DNA of 64,000 nt from Rhizobium sp. RU36D. Its GTDB lineage: Bacteria > Pseudomonadota > Alphaproteobacteria > Rhizobiales > Rhizobiaceae. The DNA lies in NCBI RefSeq assembly GCF_900176345.1, contig NZ_FWXU01000017.1, positions 1 through 64,000 on the forward strand. Direction: 5' to 3'. The translations under genes were made by a program, and so were the position numbers. This document shows positions 26,994-36,318 of this stretch, piece after piece. Each line of letters starts with the position of its first letter. Position 1 is the stretch's first letter. The notes beneath the pieces are model-generated. The model had not been told where the DNA came from. It did no database searches and was given only the letters and a program-made list of their open reading frames with translations.

Positions 26994-27067
26994 CGAATTT
27001 CGAAGGAAAAATGTCATTTAACTGAAATTGTTTCGACAAGGTATTGAAATGGCTTTCATATTTCCGA

Positions 27068-28555
27068 TCACGCCCGCACGCGCCAATCCTCGATGGAAAC
27101 CGGCCGATCGGGAATTTCGATGCGGAACAGCGTGCCTGGCCCCGGTTTTTCCACCAGCGCGATGGTGCCGCCATGAGCAAGCACCAGTTCTCTGGCGATC
27201 GCAAGGCCAAGCCCGGTGCCACCCGAACGGACGGAACCGCGGAAGGCGGCAAACAGGTTTTCCCGGGCCTTGCGCGGCATCCCAGGACCGGTGTCGTCGA
27301 TAGCGATCATCACGACGCTGCCGATGCGCTGGGCGCTCAAGGTGATGCGACGCGGCAGTGCCGGATCCTCGGGCTGGTGGTTCAGCAGGGCCTGATGGGC
27401 ATTGCGGCAGATGTTATGCACGATGCGGAACAGTTGTTCGCTGTCGGCATCGACCTCGACATCCGCGGCGATCGACTCGATAAACTCTATGCCGCTTTCG
27501 CTGTCGATCGCGAGGATGTCGCGCACCTCCTGGGTCAGGTCGCAAAGCGGAAAACGACGACGGCGCGGTTCGGCTTCCGACGCCTGACCGTAGGCAAGGA
27601 CCTCGCTCGTGTAGCCAACGGCGCGGTCAATGGTGCGCAGGAGTTTTGGCGCAAAGCTCTTGACCAGGGGATCGTCGACATCGACGAGTCGGTCGGACAT
27701 GAGCTGTGCCGAGGCCAGGATGTTGCGCATGTCGTGATTGATCTTGGAGACCGCAAGGCCGAGATCGGCGAGGTTCTTCTGCTGCTTCAGCGTTTTCTGC
27801 AACTGCTCCTGCATGGCCGCGAGATGTCGGCCTGCAACGGCAAGCTCATCGACGCCACGCGTTGGCACGAGAATGCGCGATGGATCCTCAGGCTTCTCGG
27901 CAAAGGCCTGCATGCTGCGCGTGAGCGTCCTGACGGGCCGTATCATCATGCGATTGATGGCCAGGAAGATCAGGCCGGCCGTGATCAGCGAGATGATGAA
28001 GGACAGGATGAAGACATTGCGGGAATAGACCAGCATGGCCGCGCGCAGGCTCTTTTCGGACATGACGAGCTCAATCACCATGTCGCTTTCGCCGATCGGA
28101 CCGTAGACCCTGAGAATGCGGTCGCCGCCCAAAAGCAGCGCGTCAAGCGCGTCGTGGATGGCAGACAGCGGCTCGACAGAGGTGAGGTCGAAGGTCTCGT
28201 CGACCTCTGGCGGCATGCCGACCACGGCCAGCAGCCGCGACGTGCCATCCTTGCGCAGCACGATGGCCTTGGTGCCGGTGGCCACAAGCGCATCGTCCTG
28301 CACGGCCCGGGGCAGTTCGATCGGTTGGAGGCCGTCGATGACCACGCTTGCCGCCGCGGCGGTGTTCAGCCTGTCCCGCAGCCAGTTCAGCCGCATATTG
28401 GCCACAGAGGGCACGAAGATCAGAACCTCCGCCGCCATGACAAAGATGATCGTCAGCCAAAGGAGCTTGCCGGAAAGGCCGCGAAACAGATGAGGCATCG
28501 CCCTGGAATGGCTGCTCGCGTCGGTCTTGTCGGCCGGATCAGATGCGTCTGTCAA
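27068..28555 (-). CDS. Membrane sensor histidine kinase
   Basis: A 495-residue inner-membrane kinase: TM1 about 29-50, a 130-residue periplasmic domain, TM2 about 181-201, HAMP, a dimerisation domain with His274 (KINHDMRNILASAQ, HisKA variant), and an ATPase domain with NICRNAHQAL, DDTGPGM and GGTGLGLAIA. No response regulator lies beside it, so it is an orphan whose partner is elsewhere. The start is uncertain: TTG at 28555 with GAAGAG upstream, or ATG at 28498 after CAGGG. The signal it senses is unknown. Confidence 0.88.
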   Translation of the reverse strand: MTDASDPADKTDASSHSRAMPHLFRGLSGKLLWLTIIFVMAAEVLIFVPSVANMRLNWLRDRLNTAAAASVVIDGLQPIELPRAVQDDALVATGTKAIVLRKDGTSRLLAVVGMPPEVDETFDLTSVEPLSAIHDALDALLLGGDRILRVYGPIGESDMVIELVMSEKSLRAAMLVYSRNVFILSFIISLITAGLIFLAINRMMIRPVRTLTRSMQAFAEKPEDPSRILVPTRGVDELAVAGRHLAAMQEQLQKTLKQQKNLADLGLAVSKINHDMRNILASAQLMSDRLVDVDDPLVKSFAPKLLRTIDRAVGYTSEVLAYGQASEAEPRRRRFPLCDLTQEVRDILAIDSESGIEFIESIAADVEVDADSEQLFRIVHNICRNAHQALLNHQPEDPALPRRITLSAQRIGSVVMIAIDDTGPGMPRKARENLFAAFRGSVRSGGTGLGLAIARELVLAHGGTIALVEKPGPGTLFRIEIPDRPVSIEDWRVRA

Positions 28556-28682
28556 AACTCTTCATCCCGTGCCGCCTGCGCACGAAACCGGTGGACCTAT
28601 CCATCCAAACCGGCCGGCGGCGGCGCTATAATAGCTTATGGGCCACTGTTTTCCAATCTGCGCTGCGTGTCCCCTTAAACGC

Positions 28683-28712
28683 GAAAATGCCGCGGCTGGA
28701 TCACCGCGGCAT
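28683..28712 (-). terminator. Terminator of the chemoreceptor gene
   Basis: On the minus strand ATGCCGCGG pairs perfectly with CCGCGGCAT around an eight-base loop, then TTTTC. It lies about 30 bases beyond the chemoreceptor stop at 28742. Confidence 0.85.
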
Positions 28713-28741
28713 CAGTATGCAAGAGGCAGGCAGAAGGGACC

Positions 28742-30769
28742 TTAGAATTCTTCCCAGTTCGCGCCGGCGGCGGCCGGAGCCATGGCCATCGCGGCACCGC
28801 CACCCGAGAAGGCGCGTGCCACGGCACCCAGGCGTTCACGCGCGGGAGAACGGGCCGGAGCAGCCGCGGGGGTCGCAAGAGCCGGGCGGCCGGCAGCGAG
28901 ACGCTCGGTGCTATCACCAACCTTGAAGTGCGACACCAGGGCGGCCAGGCTATCGGCTTCCTGCGACAGCTTGTGGGTCGCAGCCGAGGTTTCCTCGACC
29001 ATGGCGGCGTTCTGCTGGGTCACCTGGTCCATCTGGTTGACGGCCTTGTTGACTTCATTCAGACCCGTCGACTGCTCACCCGCTGCTGTAGCGATGGAGT
29101 GGATGTGGTCGTTGATCTTCAAGACGCGGGTTTCGATCTCCGACAGGGCGGCACCAGTGCGCTGAACCAGCGTCACTCCGCCCTCGACCTCAACGCCGGA
29201 CTTCGTGATCAGTGCCTTGATGTCCTTCGCGGCATTGGCAGAGCGTTGCGCAAGTTCGCGCACTTCCTGGGCGACGACGGCGAAGCCCTTGCCGGCTTCA
29301 CCGGCGCGCGCAGCCTCGACACCGGCATTAAGCGCCAGAAGGTTCGTCTGGAAGGCGATTTCGTCGATCACGTTGATGATCTGCGAGATTTCGCGCGAGG
29401 CCTGCTCGATGCGGCCCATGGCATCGACCGCTTCGCGGACGACCACGCCGGACTGGGCAGCACTCTGCTTGGCCTCGGTCACCATCTGGCTGGCTTCCTT
29501 GGCGCGGGTGGTGGAGTTGGTCACCACGACGGTGATCTGGTCCAGGGCTGCCGAGGTCTGTTCCAGCGCTGCGGCCTGCTGCTCGGTGCGGCGCGACAGG
29601 TCGTTACTTGAAACGGAAAGCTCGTTGCTGCTGCCGTTGATCGAGTGGGTCTTCTGCAGGATGTCCTTCATGACATGGCGGAGGCGATCGAAGCTGCTGT
29701 TCACATTGGTCTGCAGTTCGGCGAAGGCGCCGCGGAACTCGCCGCGCATATCCTGCGTCAGGTCACCGGCAGCAAGGGCTGCCACGACGCGCCGGGTCTC
29801 GGAGATGCCGGCGTCCACGGATGACAGGAGCTCGTTGATATTGCCGGCGAAGCGGTCGAGGTTGGCGTCGTTGTACTGCTTTTCGATACGGCGGCTGAAA
29901 TCGCCCGCAGCGGCGGAGGCAACGACGACGGACATGCTGGACTGCAGATCGTCGCTCTTGGCGCGCATCGCATTTTCCTGCGCGTTCAGGCGGTTGACGG
30001 CAAGGCCGTTCTGCTTGAACACTTCGACCGCAGCGGCCATGTCGCCGATTTCGTCCTTGCGGCCGGCATAGGGTACGTCAGTCTCGAAGTCGCCATCAGC
30101 AACCCGCTTCATCGCACCGGTCAGGCGCAGGATCGGGCGGCTCAGCTCGTTGACGCCGATATACATGCCGAGACTCGTGCCGACGGCGATGGCAAGCACG
30201 GTTGCACCCGAGATCAAGATCAGCATCATGGTCTGGAATTCAGCAAGCGACTCCTTGAGCGCCGCCAGTTCGGCCTTGTCCTGCTCGACTACGGCATCGA
30301 TTTCGGCCTGGAACGCCTTGCGGTTCGCGCGGTTGCCTTCGTTATTGCCCTGTTCGTTTGCAGCGGCCGGGCTGACTTCGGATCCCAGCCGAACCGTTTC
30401 CGACCGGAACTTGCGGAATTCAGCCGAGCGTGCGGTCATGGCATCGAAAGCTGCGGTCTGAGAGGCCGGAACCTGCGGCTTCCATTTGGCGATAACCGCG
30501 TCCATGGAGTCCAGGCTCTTCATCAGGCCTTCGCCAAACTTCTTGGCATCTTCGGTGGTCTTGGACGCGTAGATGCCACGGGCATCCATGACGACCGCCG
30601 TGACCATGCGGTTAAGTCGCTCGCCATTATAGGCGCGCTCGGAGGCCGTCAGGAGGTCCTGCGTCTTGGCATCATATTGCGTTACCACGTAGAGACCCAT
30701 GGCGCCGATGATCACGGCGGCCGATCCGAGGATCGCCACGAGCGAATAGATTTTGCCGCTTATCTTCAC
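28742..30769 (-). CDS. Methyl-accepting chemotaxis protein with C-terminal NWEEF tether
   Basis: A 675-residue transmembrane chemoreceptor: TM1 about 7-29, a helical periplasmic domain of about 150 residues, TM2 near 190-210, HAMP, a second HAMP-like segment, then the signalling hairpin with the tip [20 protein letters not shown]. The last five residues are NWEEF, the type of pentapeptide that docks CheR/CheB on receptors. The start is GTG at 30769, with GGAAGG nine bases upstream; a TTG start at 30799 is unlikely. It is monocistronic with its own terminator. Ligand unknown. Confidence 0.93.
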   Translation of the reverse strand: MKISGKIYSLVAILGSAAVIIGAMGLYVVTQYDAKTQDLLTASERAYNGERLNRMVTAVVMDARGIYASKTTEDAKKFGEGLMKSLDSMDAVIAKWKPQVPASQTAAFDAMTARSAEFRKFRSETVRLGSEVSPAAANEQGNNEGNRANRKAFQAEIDAVVEQDKAELAALKESLAEFQTMMLILISGATVLAIAVGTSLGMYIGVNELSRPILRLTGAMKRVADGDFETDVPYAGRKDEIGDMAAAVEVFKQNGLAVNRLNAQENAMRAKSDDLQSSMSVVVASAAAGDFSRRIEKQYNDANLDRFAGNINELLSSVDAGISETRRVVAALAAGDLTQDMRGEFRGAFAELQTNVNSSFDRLRHVMKDILQKTHSINGSSNELSVSSNDLSRRTEQQAAALEQTSAALDQITVVVTNSTTRAKEASQMVTEAKQSAAQSGVVVREAVDAMGRIEQASREISQIINVIDEIAFQTNLLALNAGVEAARAGEAGKGFAVVAQEVRELAQRSANAAKDIKALITKSGVEVEGGVTLVQRTGAALSEIETRVLKINDHIHSIATAAGEQSTGLNEVNKAVNQMDQVTQQNAAMVEETSAATHKLSQEADSLAALVSHFKVGDSTERLAAGRPALATPAAAPARSPARERLGAVARAFSGGGAAMAMAPAAAGANWEEF

Positions 30770-31080
30770 TTTCTGATGCCTTCCGTAGAGCCAAGGCAAA
30801 GCGCACCGGGCCCGAATAGATCGTTCAATTCGGCTACTTTAGCATTCAAGTGTTAATGGTTCATTTTTGGACACGTGGGGGCAATTGACGCCATTTTGCA
30901 GCAATCTTTACACCAAATCGCGCAAAAATCGGCAACTTATGAGGGTTAAAGCGGGATTTTTCAGCTTTGGCGACGTGATTTTGAGAAAAACCGACCAAGA
31001 TTGGCCGGAGCGAATATGTTAATTCCCAATCACAAGAAGTCGCAGCCATCCCCGCACGCCACCCCATGTGCAAGCGGGAA

Positions 31081-31109
31081 TTGACTCGGGAAACCATCAT
31101 CCGTATAAG
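31081..31109 (+). promoter_or_regulatory. Sigma-70 promoter of rpmH-rnpA-yidC
   Basis: TTGACT and TATAAG are separated by exactly 17 bases. The predicted start near 31116 leaves a leader of about 110 bases before rpmH, including a long hairpin. Confidence 0.72.
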
Positions 31110-31112
31110 CCG

Positions 31113-31160
31113 CGCACGTCCGGAACCGCCCACGTCGCGTGCGTGGCGGTTTTCCGTGCG
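31113..31160 (+). promoter_or_regulatory. Structured rpmH leader (attenuator-like hairpin)
   Basis: Three paired blocks, CGCACG with CGTGCG, GGAA with TTCC and CCGCC with GGCGG, stack into one long imperfect hairpin right after the predicted transcription start. A T-rich TTTTCC lies in its descending arm, so the inner hairpin (31124-31153) also looks like a weak terminator. This could attenuate or stabilise the ribosomal-protein mRNA. Confidence 0.5.
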
Positions 31161-31225
31161 ATTAATCCAACGCTCTTGCTTTTAAAGCAAACCCAAGAAG
31201 GGCCGCACACCGCGGTATTAAATAA

Positions 31226-31360
31226 ATGAAGCGTACGTATCAGCCTTCCAAGCTTGTTCGCAAGCGCCGCCACGGTTTCCGTGCGCGTCTCGCCACCAAG
31301 GGTGGCCGCAAGGTTCTTTCTGCTCGCCGCGCCCGCGGCCGCAAGCGTCTGTCGGCCTAA
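31226..31360 (+). CDS. rpmH: 50S ribosomal protein L34
   Basis: The 44-residue protein is the classic basic L34: [18 protein letters not shown], then ATKGGRKVL and a basic tail ending RLSA. It is a late-assembling protein near the exit side of the large subunit. There is no Shine-Dalgarno sequence; the ATG follows the AT-rich TATTAAATAA. It heads the conserved rpmH-rnpA-yidC transcript. Confidence 0.98.
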   Translation: MKRTYQPSKLVRKRRHGFRARLATKGGRKVLSARRARGRKRLSA

Positions 31361-31391
31361 GGCCGGCTTGCCCGATGAGAGACACGGGCGA

Positions 31392-31778
31392 ATGACGTCT
31401 GACCACAAAAAGACTGTCGGGCGGCTCAAAAGCCGGCCGCAGTTTCTTGCCGTTCGAAACGGCGAGAAAAGGAAGGGGAAATATTTCCTTCTGGAGGTGC
31501 TGGACCGCAAGGCACCATCGGAGCCCCCCCGCACCGGTTTCACGGTGACGAAGAAGCATGGTAACGCGGTTGAACGCAATCGCATGCGCCGACGGCTAAA
31601 AGAAGCGGTGCGGCTTTCAGCGGGATTTGCAATGCGGCCGGGACATGACTATGTGATCGTCGCTCGCCGAGAGGTCCTGTCAGCGCCGTTTGCGCAGCTT
31701 GCCGCCCAACTGGCCGAGCGTATAGATGCCCGGTCCAAACCCGAGCGGTCCAATGCGGCCCGTTCCAGGAAAACATGA
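31392..31778 (+). CDS. rnpA: Ribonuclease P protein component
   Basis: A 128-residue basic protein that assists the RNase P RNA in trimming tRNA 5' leaders. The signature [21 protein letters not shown] is complete, preceded by PPRTGFTVT and followed by [11 protein letters not shown]. The start at 31392 (MTSDHKK) lies 31 bases after rpmH; longer frames read back through rpmH out of frame. Its stop overlaps the yidC start (ATGA). Confidence 0.96.
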   Translation: MTSDHKKTVGRLKSRPQFLAVRNGEKRKGKYFLLEVLDRKAPSEPPRTGFTVTKKHGNAVERNRMRRRLKEAVRLSAGFAMRPGHDYVIVARREVLSAPFAQLAAQLAERIDARSKPERSNAARSRKT

Positions 31779-33583
31779 TGGAAAATAACCGCAATTATTT
31801 CATCGCGATTGCGCTATCGGTGCTGATCGTCCTCGGCTGGCAGTTCTTCTACATGAACCCGCGTATCGAGGCACAGCGCCAGGCCGCGGAGCAGGCGCAG
31901 ATGGAAGCCGAAGCGCAGAAGGCTGCGAATCCGCAGGCAGCCGCACCCGCTGCTACGGCAGGCGCCGTCAACGGCACGCTACCGGGCCAGTCCCAGGCCA
32001 GCGCCCAGGCAAGCCGCGCGGACGCCATCACAAAGTCGCAGCGCGTGACCATCGATACCCCTGCCCTGCTCGGCTCCATCAATCTGACGGGCGCGCGCCT
32101 CGACGATCTCAAGCTCAAGGGCTACCACGAGACCGTGGATGACTCGAGCCCGATGATCACGCTGTTCAACCCGGCCGAAACGGCCGATGGCTATTTCACG
32201 GAAGTCGCCTTCATCGCGGGTGAAGGCTCCGGCACTGTGCCGGGACCGCAGACCGTTTGGACCCTGGCCGAGGGTGAGAAGCTCACCAATACCACCCCGG
32301 TCACGCTGACCTACACCAACGAAGCCGGCATCACGTTCTCCCGCAAGATCTCGGTCGATGACCGCTACATGTTCACGGTCGAGGACACGATTTCCAACGG
32401 CGGCACCGCCAACGCGACGATTGCGCCCTATGGTCGCATCACCCGCTACAACAAGCCGACCACCGCATCGATCTACGTTCTTCACGAAGGCTTCCTCGGC
32501 GTTGTCGGCAGCGATAACGGCCTGATCGAGGAAAGCTACAAGAGCATCGAGGGTGAAAACGTTGCCAATCCCAAGGCAACGGGCGGCTGGCTCGGCATAA
32601 CGGACAAGTACTGGGCGGCCGCGCTCGTGCCGCCGCAGGCTGTCGCCTATGAATCGCGCTTCTCGCATTTCACCGATGGCCAGCCGCGTTTCCAGGCCGA
32701 CTACAAGAACGATCCGGTTGCCATCGCGCCGGGTCAGTCCTCGACGCTCAAGACGCTGGTCTTCGCCGGCGCCAAGGAAGTGCCCGTCGTCGACAGCTAT
32801 GAGGCTGCGCTCAGCATTCCCAAGTTCGACCTGCTGATCGACTGGGGCTGGTTCTATTTCATCACCAAGCCGATGTTTAAGATGATGGACTATTTCTATC
32901 GTCTCGTCGGCAATTTCGGTGTGGCGATCCTCATCACCACCATCGTCGTCAAGGCGCTGTTCTTCCCGCTCGCCAGCAAGCAATATGCATCGATGGCGAA
33001 TATGAAGCGCGTCCAGCCGAAGATGGAAGAGCTCAAGGTCAAGCATGGCGATGACCGCATGGCGCTTCAGCAGGCGATGATGGCGCTCTACAAGGAAGAG
33101 AAGATCAATCCGGTCGCGGGTTGCTGGCCTGTTCTGTTGCAGATCCCGGTGTTCTTCGCGCTCTACAAGGTCATCTACGTGACCATCGAAATGCGGCATG
33201 CGCCGTTCTTCGGCTGGATCCAGGACTTGTCAGCGCCAGATCCGACCACCTTCATCAATCTGTTCGGCCTGCTGCCTTTCGAAGGTCCTGCCTTCCTGCA
33301 TCTCGGTGTCTGGCCGATCATCATGGGCATCACCATGTTCCTGCAGATGCGCATGAACCCGACGCCGCCGGATCCGACCCAAGCGATGCTGTTCACCTGG
33401 ATGCCCGTGCTGTTCACCTTCATGCTGGCGAGCTTCCCAGCCGGCCTGGTCATCTACTGGGCCTGGAACAACACGCTGTCCATCATTCAGCAGGCCTTCA
33501 TCATGAAGCGCCACGGGGTGAAGGTCGAGTTGTTCGACAATCTCAAGGGCCTGTTCCGGCGAAAACCGGCAGCGACCAAGTAA
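31775..33583 (+). CDS. yidC: Membrane protein insertase YidC
   Basis: A 602-residue inner-membrane insertase. It has an N-terminal signal-anchor helix (about 7-25) after MENNRNYF, a large periplasmic beta-fold domain (about 90-350), and the conserved C-terminal five-helix core with [18 protein letters not shown], the cytoplasmic hairpin [12 protein letters not shown], and [16 protein letters not shown]. Two adjacent ATGs exist at 31775 and 31778; the second gives the usual start. It is coupled to rnpA by overlap. A strong terminator follows, so the nearby DMT gene is separate. Confidence 0.98.
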   Translation: MMENNRNYFIAIALSVLIVLGWQFFYMNPRIEAQRQAAEQAQMEAEAQKAANPQAAAPAATAGAVNGTLPGQSQASAQASRADAITKSQRVTIDTPALLGSINLTGARLDDLKLKGYHETVDDSSPMITLFNPAETADGYFTEVAFIAGEGSGTVPGPQTVWTLAEGEKLTNTTPVTLTYTNEAGITFSRKISVDDRYMFTVEDTISNGGTANATIAPYGRITRYNKPTTASIYVLHEGFLGVVGSDNGLIEESYKSIEGENVANPKATGGWLGITDKYWAAALVPPQAVAYESRFSHFTDGQPRFQADYKNDPVAIAPGQSSTLKTLVFAGAKEVPVVDSYEAALSIPKFDLLIDWGWFYFITKPMFKMMDYFYRLVGNFGVAILITTIVVKALFFPLASKQYASMANMKRVQPKMEELKVKHGDDRMALQQAMMALYKEEKINPVAGCWPVLLQIPVFFALYKVIYVTIEMRHAPFFGWIQDLSAPDPTTFINLFGLLPFEGPAFLHLGVWPIIMGITMFLQMRMNPTPPDPTQAMLFTWMPVLFTFMLASFPAGLVIYWAWNNTLSIIQQAFIMKRHGVKVELFDNLKGLFRRKPAATK

Positions 33584-33590
33584 CGCGATC

Positions 33591-33617
33591 AAGGCCCGGG
33601 ACATCCCGGGCCTTTTT
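33591..33617 (+). terminator. Terminator of rpmH-rnpA-yidC
   Basis: AAGGCCCGGG pairs perfectly with CCCGGGCCTT around ACAT, followed by a run of five T. It starts eight bases after the yidC stop. Confidence 0.95.
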
Positions 33618-33752
33618 CGTTTGAGGGGATCGATATCTGGGACAAGCGGGCAGACATTGCCGCGGCGGTCCGAAACCGCTAGCACTCGCTCTCAAGGGAA
33701 TCCGAAGCGGGAGGCTTACGGATCCAAGCAATAAAATTCGGAGTGGTTGAGC

Positions 33753-34691
33753 ATGGCGACGCAGACCCTGAACAAGGGACCGGCCCCATCGCGTGCGAAA
33801 GGCGATCTTGCCGGCATTGCGCTGGTGCTCGGCTCCGCGATCGCCTGGAGCTTCGGCGGCGCCATTGCCCGCTTCCTTGACGTGGGCGACAGCTGGACCA
33901 TCGTGTTCTGGCGGTGTCTGTTTGCCGGGCTCTTTCTGCTATGCTTTCTGTTGATCCGCGATGGACCAAAGACATCGCTGCGCCTGTTCCGCGACATGGG
34001 TTGGCCGGGCCTGACGGTCGCTTTCGGCTTTGCCACCGCCTCGACCTGCTTCATCATCGCCATCGGCTATACGACGGTTGCCAATGTCGTGCTTTTGCAG
34101 GCGGGCGTGCCGCTGTTTGCGGCCTTGATTTCCTGGATCGTGTTCCGGGAGCCGGTATCGGCCTTTACCTGGGTGGCCATCGCCGCGGTTATCGCCGGCG
34201 TTGCCATCATGGTGTCGGGCTCGCTGCAGGGGGATATCTCGCCGATCGGCAATGGGCTCGCCTTGATGATTGCTGTGGTATTTGCGGTGACGACCGTGGT
34301 CACGCGCCGCTATCCGCATGTGCGCATGACACCGGCTGCGGCGCTTGGTAGCTTCATTGCCGCTGCCATTGCCGCAAGCCAAGCCAGTGCGTTTTCAGTG
34401 TCCGCCCAGGACTTCGGGCTGCTGTTCATCTTCGGCGCGCTCAATCTGGGGCTGGGCATGGCCATGTTCGTGACTGGGGCACGGCTGATCCCCGCCGCGC
34501 TTGCGGCCCTCCTGGGGACGGTCGAGACGATGCTCGGGCCACTCTGGGTTGCGCTGCTGCATGACGAGATCCCGGACGCAGCCACGATGATCGGCGGCGG
34601 CGTTATTCTGCTGGCGCTCCTTGCTTATCTCATCGCCGATATGCGCCGCCAGGCCACCGCGCAGCCCAAGGTGCTGCCACCGACCATTTGA
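33753..34691 (+). CDS. EamA/DMT-family membrane transporter
   Basis: A 312-residue protein with ten predicted membrane helices in two EamA repeats (AIAWSFGGAIARFL in the first; GALNLGLGMAMFVTGARLIP and LLGTVETMLGPLWVALLHDE in the second). It probably exports or exchanges a small metabolite across the inner membrane; the substrate is unknown. CGGAG lies nine bases before ATG 33753. It sits between yidC and engB with its own upstream space. Confidence 0.88.
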   Translation: MATQTLNKGPAPSRAKGDLAGIALVLGSAIAWSFGGAIARFLDVGDSWTIVFWRCLFAGLFLLCFLLIRDGPKTSLRLFRDMGWPGLTVAFGFATASTCFIIAIGYTTVANVVLLQAGVPLFAALISWIVFREPVSAFTWVAIAAVIAGVAIMVSGSLQGDISPIGNGLALMIAVVFAVTTVVTRRYPHVRMTPAAALGSFIAAAIAASQASAFSVSAQDFGLLFIFGALNLGLGMAMFVTGARLIPAALAALLGTVETMLGPLWVALLHDEIPDAATMIGGGVILLALLAYLIADMRRQATAQPKVLPPTI

Positions 34692-34803
34692 TCTATTGGA
34701 AGGGGCCTTGGCGGTCCCGGACATGCCTATCCAGCCAGTGGCCCTTGACATCCGGTTGTAAAACCCGGATTTGCGGCTTCGATCATAAAAAGAGGCCTTT
34801 GCC

Positions 34804-35463
34804 ATGACGACATCAGATGCAGGCGGGAAGCGCTCTCTCTTCGGCAATCCCTGGATTTTCATCCGTGGCGTGCCGGCCATGAAATTCCTGCCGCCGGAGG
34901 GGCCGCTGGAAGTGGCCTTCGCCGGGCGCTCGAATGTCGGGAAGTCGTCGCTGATCAATGCGTTGGTGGGCCACAAGGGGCTGGCACGCACCTCCAACAC
35001 GCCGGGGCGCACACAAGAGCTCAATTACTTCGTACCGGAAGGCTATTCCGGCGAGGGCGACGACCTGCCGCCCATGGCGCTGGTGGACATGCCGGGCTAT
35101 GGCTATGCCAAGGCGCCGAAGGACCAGGTGGATGCCTGGACCAAGCTGGTCTTCGATTATCTAAGGGGTCGCGCCACGCTGAAGCGCGTTTACGTGCTGA
35201 TCGACGCTCGCCACGGGCTGAAGAAGAACGATGACGAGGTGCTCGATCTCCTGGACAAGGCGGCCGTTTCCTACCAGATCGTGCTGACCAAGACGGACAA
35301 GATCAAGGAAGCCGGCATACCGGGACTGGTCGAAGAGACATTGCAGAAGATCCGCAAGCGGCCGGCGGCCTTTCCGGAAGTGTTGAGCACCTCATCGGAA
35401 AAAGGCTCCGGCCTGGAAGAGCTTCGTCAGGCGATCGCCGAGACTGTGGGGCACGTGGCCTGA
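34804..35463 (+). CDS. engB: Ribosome biogenesis GTPase EngB/YihA
   Basis: A 219-residue GTPase needed for 50S assembly. G1 [10 protein letters not shown]2 [13 protein letters not shown]3 [10 protein letters not shown]4 TKTD and G5 STSSEKG are all present. The N-terminal [27 protein letters not shown] is typical of rhizobial forms. AGAGG precedes the ATG. The yidC-engB-argB order is conserved in Rhizobiaceae. A 7-bp GACGCGG/CCGCGTC hairpin lies just after the stop at 35471-35491 without a T run. Confidence 0.97.
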   Translation: MTTSDAGGKRSLFGNPWIFIRGVPAMKFLPPEGPLEVAFAGRSNVGKSSLINALVGHKGLARTSNTPGRTQELNYFVPEGYSGEGDDLPPMALVDMPGYGYAKAPKDQVDAWTKLVFDYLRGRATLKRVYVLIDARHGLKKNDDEVLDLLDKAAVSYQIVLTKTDKIKEAGIPGLVEETLQKIRKRPAAFPEVLSTSSEKGSGLEELRQAIAETVGHVA

Positions 35464-35555
35464 TTGGCTCGACGCGGGGCGGATCCGCGTCCAGACCGGA
35501 GAGGGGCAGCCCGGACCCAAGCTGAACCTTTGACAGCCCGAGCGACCTGAAAGAC

Positions 35556-36113
35556 TTACATCTTGGGCAGAAGCACCTTGTCGATGACGTGGATCACGCC
35601 GTTCGACTGCTTGACGTCAGCGATGGTGACCGTGGCAACCCCGCCGTTTTCATCCGTCAGGGTGATCTTGTCGCCATCCATCTTGGCCTGCAGCGTGCAG
35701 CCGCCGACGGTCTTCACCGCATGGGTGCCCTTGTCATCGGCGATCATCTTGCCAATGGCATCCGACATGGCGTTGGCGGCAACCACATGGCAGGTCAGCA
35801 CCTTGGTCAGCTGATCCTTGTTTTCCGGCTTGAGCAGCGTGTCGACAGTGCCGGCAGGCAGGGCTTCAAACGCGGCATTGGTCGGCGCGAAGACGGTGAA
35901 CGGGCCGGCACCCTGCAGCGTTTCGACCAGGCCGGCAGCCTTGACGGCAGCAACCAGCGTGGTGTGGTCCTTCGAGTTCATCGCGTTTTCAACGATGTTC
36001 TTGTCTTCGAACATGGCAGCACCACCAACTTCCGGGTTGGCAGCATGCGCCGTGACGGCACCGGCGGTGAGCACCGTTGCAATGGCGAGCAGGCGGAGTG
36101 TGGACTTGATCAT
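35556..36113 (-). CDS. Exported fasciclin (FAS1) domain protein
   Basis: A 185-residue secreted or periplasmic protein: signal peptide 1-24 (ending AHA), then one FAS1 domain with the H1 block GPFTVFAPTNAAFEALP, a Cys in LTCHVV and another in VGGCTL (a likely disulfide), and the H2 block NGVIHVIDKVLLP. Fasciclin proteins act in adhesion or as envelope stress proteins. It lies downstream of the ECF sigma/anti-sigma pair on the same strand with a 205-base gap and a candidate ECF promoter, so it may be a direct target. The start at 36113 follows GAGGAATTC. Confidence 0.93.
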   Translation of the reverse strand: MIKSTLRLLAIATVLTAGAVTAHAANPEVGGAAMFEDKNIVENAMNSKDHTTLVAAVKAAGLVETLQGAGPFTVFAPTNAAFEALPAGTVDTLLKPENKDQLTKVLTCHVVAANAMSDAIGKMIADDKGTHAVKTVGGCTLQAKMDGDKITLTDENGGVATVTIADVKQSNGVIHVIDKVLLPKM

Positions 36114-36198
36114 CTCTGAATTCCTCTTCCTCTGTTTCGAACCTAGGACCCGCGACCGCTGAATGGGCCGCCCCGGGTTGTTCGTGTTCCGCATCATC

Positions 36199-36224
36199 GG
36201 GAACATGAGAGAAGACGAGGCGTT
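36199..36224 (+). promoter_or_regulatory. EcfG-consensus promoter on the plus strand
   Basis: GGGAAC (36199-36204) and CGTT (36221-36224) are 16 bases apart, matching the general stress sigma factor EcfG consensus of alphaproteobacteria (GGAAC-N16/17-CGTT). It points away from the fasciclin gene into a stretch with no plus-strand gene until argB. Confidence 0.4.
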
Positions 36225-36239
36225 GAAAACTTAAGTTTC
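36214..36239 (-). promoter_or_regulatory. Candidate ECF promoter of the fasciclin gene
   Basis: On the minus strand GAAAC and CGTC are 17 bases apart, a typical ECF layout. The predicted start gives a leader of about 90 bases before the ATG at 36113. It overlaps the opposite-facing EcfG-like element. Confidence 0.45.
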
Positions 36240-36249
36240 AGAGACCTGG

Positions 36250-36289
36250 CATTTTTATCAAAAAAATCGATATCTACTTGATAAAAATG
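36250..36289. repeat. 12-bp perfect inverted repeat upstream of the fasciclin gene
   Basis: CATTTTTATCAA and TTGATAAAAATG are perfectly complementary arms separated by 16 bases, and the second arm is followed by another ATAAAAAT copy. The block lies between the anti-sigma stop (36319) and the fasciclin promoter. It may be an operator or a bidirectional stop for the two flanking transcripts. Confidence 0.6.
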
Positions 36290-36318
36290 AATAAAAATAC
36301 GCGCACTAGAAGCAGGCG

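Larger units (their letters stand above)
30770..31225. other. Intergenic region between a chemoreceptor and rpmH
   Basis: This 456-base gap holds the minus-strand chemoreceptor promoter region at its left end and the rpmH promoter and structured leader at its right (31081-31225). The middle, about 30850-31060, is AT-richer than its surroundings and shows no convincing open frame on either strand; small frames there lack ribosome sites. I see no DnaA-box cluster. Confidence 0.6.

Noticed and set aside
27044..28678. A 544-codon open frame on the plus strand opposite the histidine kinase
   Set aside because: It mirrors the kinase gene in the antisense frame that stays open in GC-rich codon usage. 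The composition is low in aromatic and rich in Arg, Asp, His and Gln, with no family motif.
30770..31225. Chromosome origin beside rpmH, as in some bacteria
   Set aside because: No dnaA gene or cluster of DnaA boxes is visible. In alphaproteobacteria rpmH is commonly away from the origin.
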